From Megamerina dolium (lineage: Eukaryota; Arthropoda; Insecta; Diptera; Megamerinidae), in the NCBI GenBank assembly GCA_963854835.1, contig OY978526.1:75116418-75180417 (forward strand): DNA of 64,000 nucleotides, given 5' to 3'. Each line of letters starts with the position of its first letter. The stretch's first letter is position 1. The notes beneath the pieces were generated by a model. The model saw nothing but the letters and a program-made list of their open reading frames with translations. It was not told the origin of the DNA and ran no database searches. The position numbers and the translations under genes are program-made. Shown in pieces: positions 60,673 through 64,000 of the stretch.

Positions 60673-62323
60673 CAGTGGCTCACAGCTTATTTCGTACAGT
60701 GTATATATTTTTATGTACATGGCTGTAACATCGAAACTAAAAAACTTATCAATAAGTTTTGAATGTAGATGTCTATGTATGTGTTTAGTAAACCTAATAA
60801 GAAAACGGGGAACCCCAAAAATTGTTCTTTTTGTCATGCAAGAGAGAAAAACTATTGATCAGCTGATTTTCAGCTCACATCTTATTTCGTACACAAACTT
60901 CAATGTAAGTAAGTTTCATTCTGCCGCGCAGTTACAAAGTTTTTTTGAATTGTATGAGTTTTTGGACCTTTTTAACTATTATAACAATTTTTATTATTAT
61001 TATTTTAAATAGTTAAAGTGCTGTAAATTAAACATTTAGCGTTATGGGTCGTCGTACAACGATGGAACAGCGTAAACTGGTAATTAACCATTTTAGGAAA
61101 GGTCAGAGTGTGCGAAAAATTGCTGAAATGACAAATTTAAGTGCCTCAACTGTCCAATACATCATTCAACGCTTCGTTCGCGAAAATCGGTTGGAGAACA
61201 AGGGCAGAGAAGCACCTAATAAGATTTTCAACGCTTCAGACGAGCGTTATATTGTACGAAAAATTAAGAAAAATCCAAAGTTATCCGCTCCGAAGTTGGC
61301 TGCAGAGGTTCAGCGTGAAATAGGAAAATCATCCAGTGCTGAAACTGTCCGACGTGTGCTGCGCAATCATGACTTGAACGGTCGAGTAGCCCGAAAGAAA
61401 CCATTCATTTCGAAAATGAATATACAACGCCGACTTGACTTCGCCAAAGAGCATATTATTAATACTCCTGCGTTCTGGAATACCGTTATTTTCGCGGATG
61501 AGTCTAAGTTTAATATTTTTGGCTCGGACGGAATGTCATATGTTTGGCGTAAAGCGAATACCGAGCTAAACAAGGAGAACCTTAAGCCCACAGTGAAGCA
61601 TGGTGGCGGTAGCGTGATGGTTTGGGCCTGTATGTCAGCAGCCGGAGTAGGTGAATTGGTTTTTATTGAGGAAACAATGGACAAAATGAAGTACCTCGAG
61701 ATTCTGAAAAACAATTTACTTCAAAGTGCAGACAAACTGGGTTTGCGGGAAGAATTTCGGTACTACCAAGATAATGACCCAAAACATAAATCTGGGATTG
61801 TGCAATCTTGGCTTATTTGGAACTGCCCACACTTGATGTCTCCACCACCACAGTCACCTGACATGAATGTGATTGAAAATCTTTGGTCTATTTTGGACAA
61901 TAAAATAAGAACACACAAGATTTCTAATAAGCAAGACCTAAAGAAGGTACTGATGGAAGAATGGAAAAAAATCACACCAGACATCACTCAAAAATTGGTG
62001 GATTCAATGCCAAATAGACTCCAGGCTGTCATTAACGCTAAGGGATGTCAACTAAATATTAAAATCAACTTACTTTGTTTTTAGTTTGAACTTAAAGAGA
62101 CTGTACGAAATAAGCTGTGACATGAATTTTCCTATTTTTTTCTTATTTTATTTTTTTATAGTGTCAAACACTAAAATTTTGAAAAAGTAAATTTTGGAAA
62201 ATAAAAAACAAACCTTCCTTTCTAAAATGGCATTTATATTTTGTTCAAATTTTTGCTATATTAGGAATTACGACTGCAGCAATTTTTAAACTGTCACTGT
62301 ACGAAATAAGCTGGGAGCCACTG
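60673..62323 (+). mobile_element. Tc1-like transposon with IR/DR ends, apparently intact
   Basis: 1651 bp, flanked by TA dinucleotides (60671-60672 and 62324-62325). Outer inverted repeats of about 30 bp differ at about one position (left CAGTGGCTCACAGCTTATTT, right complementary to it). Inner copies of the same motif occur about 200 bp inside each end (60872-60893 CTCACATCTTATTTCGTACA; 62101-62120 CTGTACGAAATAAGCTGTGA). This is the IR/DR layout of Tc1-family subgroups. The transposase ORF lies between the inner repeats. Confidence 0.9.
61044..62084 (+). CDS. Tc1-family DD34E transposase, intact
   Basis: 346 aa. The N-terminal region (1-110) has two helix-turn-helix units: MEQRKLVINHFRKGQSVRKI followed by the paired-like second unit (LSAPKLAAEVQREIGKSSSA). 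A basic stretch (GRVARKKPF) may be the nuclear signal. The catalytic triad is complete: Asp in VIFADESKFNIFG, Asp in YYQDNDPKHKS and Glu in MNVIENLW, the last pair separated by 34 residues (DD34E). A Gly-rich GGGSVMVWACMS block is in place. Length is typical of Tc1 transposases. It would cut out and re-insert the element at TA sites by binding its own terminal repeats. No stop or frameshift, so activity is possible. The ATG at 61044 gives the standard N-terminus. Confidence 0.93.
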   Translation: MGRRTTMEQRKLVINHFRKGQSVRKIAEMTNLSASTVQYIIQRFVRENRLENKGREAPNKIFNASDERYIVRKIKKNPKLSAPKLAAEVQREIGKSSSAETVRRVLRNHDLNGRVARKKPFISKMNIQRRLDFAKEHIINTPAFWNTVIFADESKFNIFGSDGMSYVWRKANTELNKENLKPTVKHGGGSVMVWACMSAAGVGELVFIEETMDKMKYLEILKNNLLQSADKLGLREEFRYYQDNDPKHKSGIVQSWLIWNCPHLMSPPPQSPDMNVIENLWSILDNKIRTHKISNKQDLKKVLMEEWKKITPDITQKLVDSMPNRLQAVINAKGCQLNIKINLLCF

Positions 62324-63029
62324 TATGTATACTTTCTTATTATTTACCATCTCCCACAAACTGGATTTTCTCGATTTCAAAATAACAGTATAGTATCTGT
62401 TCATTCCACAGCATCACCAATAAGTTCACATATACGAGTATACTTACATACGAGCGTGCATGGATTTATTTATAGATGCAAGTGAACACACTTAATGAAA
62501 ACAATTGCAAACGTTAACCTTTTGGAAAATTGTAAGATTAAGATTTGAAATTAAAATTTTTAAATAATTATTATTATTACATATTTGTACAACATATCTT
62601 TCACTGTAAGTTGTGTAATATCTACGTACACCTATGTATGTTTAACTAACTGTTCTTCCGTTACATTTCAGCTTAAGTGTATAATTATTATATTGTATTT
62701 GCTATTTTTTGTTTTTTTTTTTTTCATTTTATTTAATTTAGAAAGTGCAAGTACTTAGGTAACTTACATACTTTTATAAATTTAGTCAAAAAGGAAGCAC
62801 ATGCATTTGTGATAAGTACCTGTCTATATCAATTATACTATGCTAACACTGCACGACACTTGATAACCATCACTCATATTAATACTCTAAATAATGTGTT
62901 TAAGATAATATTTATCCAAAGTTGTGCAAATACTGATTAGTTTATAAATTTTAATTATGATTACTTCAAATCGGTTCGACCTCGGTTACATTCGAACAAA
63001 AAAGCTACGTCCGCCAAATAAAAATTAGT
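62324..63029. other. Intergenic stretch between Tc1 element and RTE fragment
   Basis: AT-rich; nothing supported. Confidence 0.35.
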
Positions 63030-63935
63030 CTAATAATATGGAGAAAATAATACGAGCTGCTAATTTACGACATAATGGTACTATCTTCAACAAAAGTGTC
63101 ATGCTGTTGGCGTATGCCGACGATATTGACATAATCGGCATGAACACGCGAGCAGACACTGCAGCATTCTCAGAGTTGGAAAGAGAGTCGCGTCGGATGG
63201 ATCTTACGGTGAAAGAGGGCAAGACGAAGTAACTAGTGTCAACAAACAAAGAGTCCCGGCGTCTTGGACAGCACGTCACTGTTGACAACTACGTTTTTTA
63301 AGTAGTAAGGGACTTTGTCTATCTTGGAACCAGCATTAACAGCAGTAATGACGTCATCCTGGAGATATTGCGAAGGATCACTCTTGCAAACAGGTGGTAC
63401 TTTGGGTTAAGTAAGCAATTGAGAAGTCGAGCCCTCTCTCGAAGAACGAAAACTACACTCTACAAGGCTCTCATCATGCCTGTCCTAATATATGGCGCTG
63501 AAGCCTGGACAACTTCCACCTCGGATGAGCGGATGCGTGGAGTTTTCGAGAGAAAACTCCTACTCAAGACCTGTGGACCTATGTGTGTTGGTGCCGAGTA
63601 CCCAATAAGGTACAACCAAAAGCTGTACGAGCTGTATGCCGATATTGACATAGTAAAACGCAACAAAATCCAGCCGTTGCGCTGGCTAGATCATGTCGGG
63701 CGAATGGAAGAACAGGCTCCTGCTAAGATGGTGTTATATTCGGAACCCGCTGGAGGACGACGCAGAAGAGGAAGACCTAACATCCGGTGGAAAGACCAAG
63801 TACTGGAGAACCTGACGGCACTTGGAATTTCTAACTGGCGCCAGCTATCGAAGAACAGAGATGGCTGGCGAAGCATGTTATATTCGGCCTAAATCGATAT
63901 TCGGTTGTTATGGCCACATAAGTAAGTAAGTAAAT
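63030..63935 (+). mobile_element. RTE-type retrotransposon, 5' truncated, (AAGT)n tail
   Basis: Encodes MEKIIRAANLRHNGTIFNKS and LLAYADDIDIIGMN (RT YADD block), a stop at about 63230, then from 63368 an open 174-codon frame with RRTKTTLYKALIMPVLIYGA, GRRRRGRPNIRWKDQVLENL and NWRQLSKNRDGWRSMLYSA to a natural stop. The 3' end is CGGTTGTTATGGCCACATAA with an (AAGT)n tail at about 63918-63931. 5' truncation near 63030 is typical of target-primed insertion. It lacks endonuclease and most RT, so it is dead. Confidence 0.8.
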
Positions 63936-64000
63936 ATGTATACGCATTCGAGATTATCTTCCTTTTGAGATTATCAATCAAATCTAGTTTGAAACAAGCA

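Overview
The window looks like a dipteran (fly) nuclear genome segment, probably from a higher fly such as a tephritid, although the species cannot be fixed from sequence alone. The evidence is strong AT bias, short spliceosomal introns (mostly 57-150 nt), a clear homologue of Drosophila tensin (blistery), insect-type multidomain fatty acid synthases, and dense dipteran-style transposon debris (Jockey, RTE, Tc1/mariner, tRNA-derived SINEs, MITEs). Nothing prokaryotic is present.

Layout. 1-3078 (-): ORF1 and the 5' part of ORF2 of an apparently intact Jockey-type non-LTR retrotransposon, cut by the window edge. 6200-8059 (-): single-exon tensin (SH2 + PTB) with a recognisable Inr + DPE core promoter at 8245. 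10703-13190 (-): four exons of a group-7 mite-allergen-like secreted lipid-binding protein, with the 5' exon(s) not located. 19933-28960 (-): complete 10-exon fatty acid synthase, 2390 aa. 28961-39512: repeat-rich divergent intergenic region. 39755-47323 (+): a second, head-to-head fatty acid synthase, 9 exons, 2048 aa. 48457-51186 (-): a 3-exon AA15-type lytic polysaccharide monooxygenase with a C-terminal membrane anchor. 51.9-64 kb: mobile-element graveyard, with one apparently intact Tc1-like transposon at 60673-62323.

The most notable biology is the divergent fatty acid synthase pair. The minus-strand copy keeps every catalytic residue I could check except the usual second DH residue. 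The plus-strand copy is open across all nine exons with exact splice phases, yet has Phe for the ketoreductase catalytic Tyr, Ala for the ACP phosphopantetheine-bearing Ser, a changed enoyl-reductase nucleotide loop and no thioesterase. It therefore looks like a maintained (or very recently retired) FAS pseudoenzyme that keeps its KS, MAT and first DH active-site residues.

The mobile fraction has its own structure. At least four copies of a tRNA-derived SINE are present; one is nested in an RTE retrotransposon, one lies in an intron of the second FAS, and one interrupts a tandem-repeat TIR element. At least six RTE remnants occur, the two best ending in microsatellite tails. Four copies of a non-autonomous element with TTATACCCTGCA termini, a Harbinger-like MITE inside a dead mariner, and a Tc1 element with inverted/direct (IR/DR) ends complete the picture. 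Exon boundaries were derived by hand from splice consensus, reading-frame continuity and comparison of the two paralogues.
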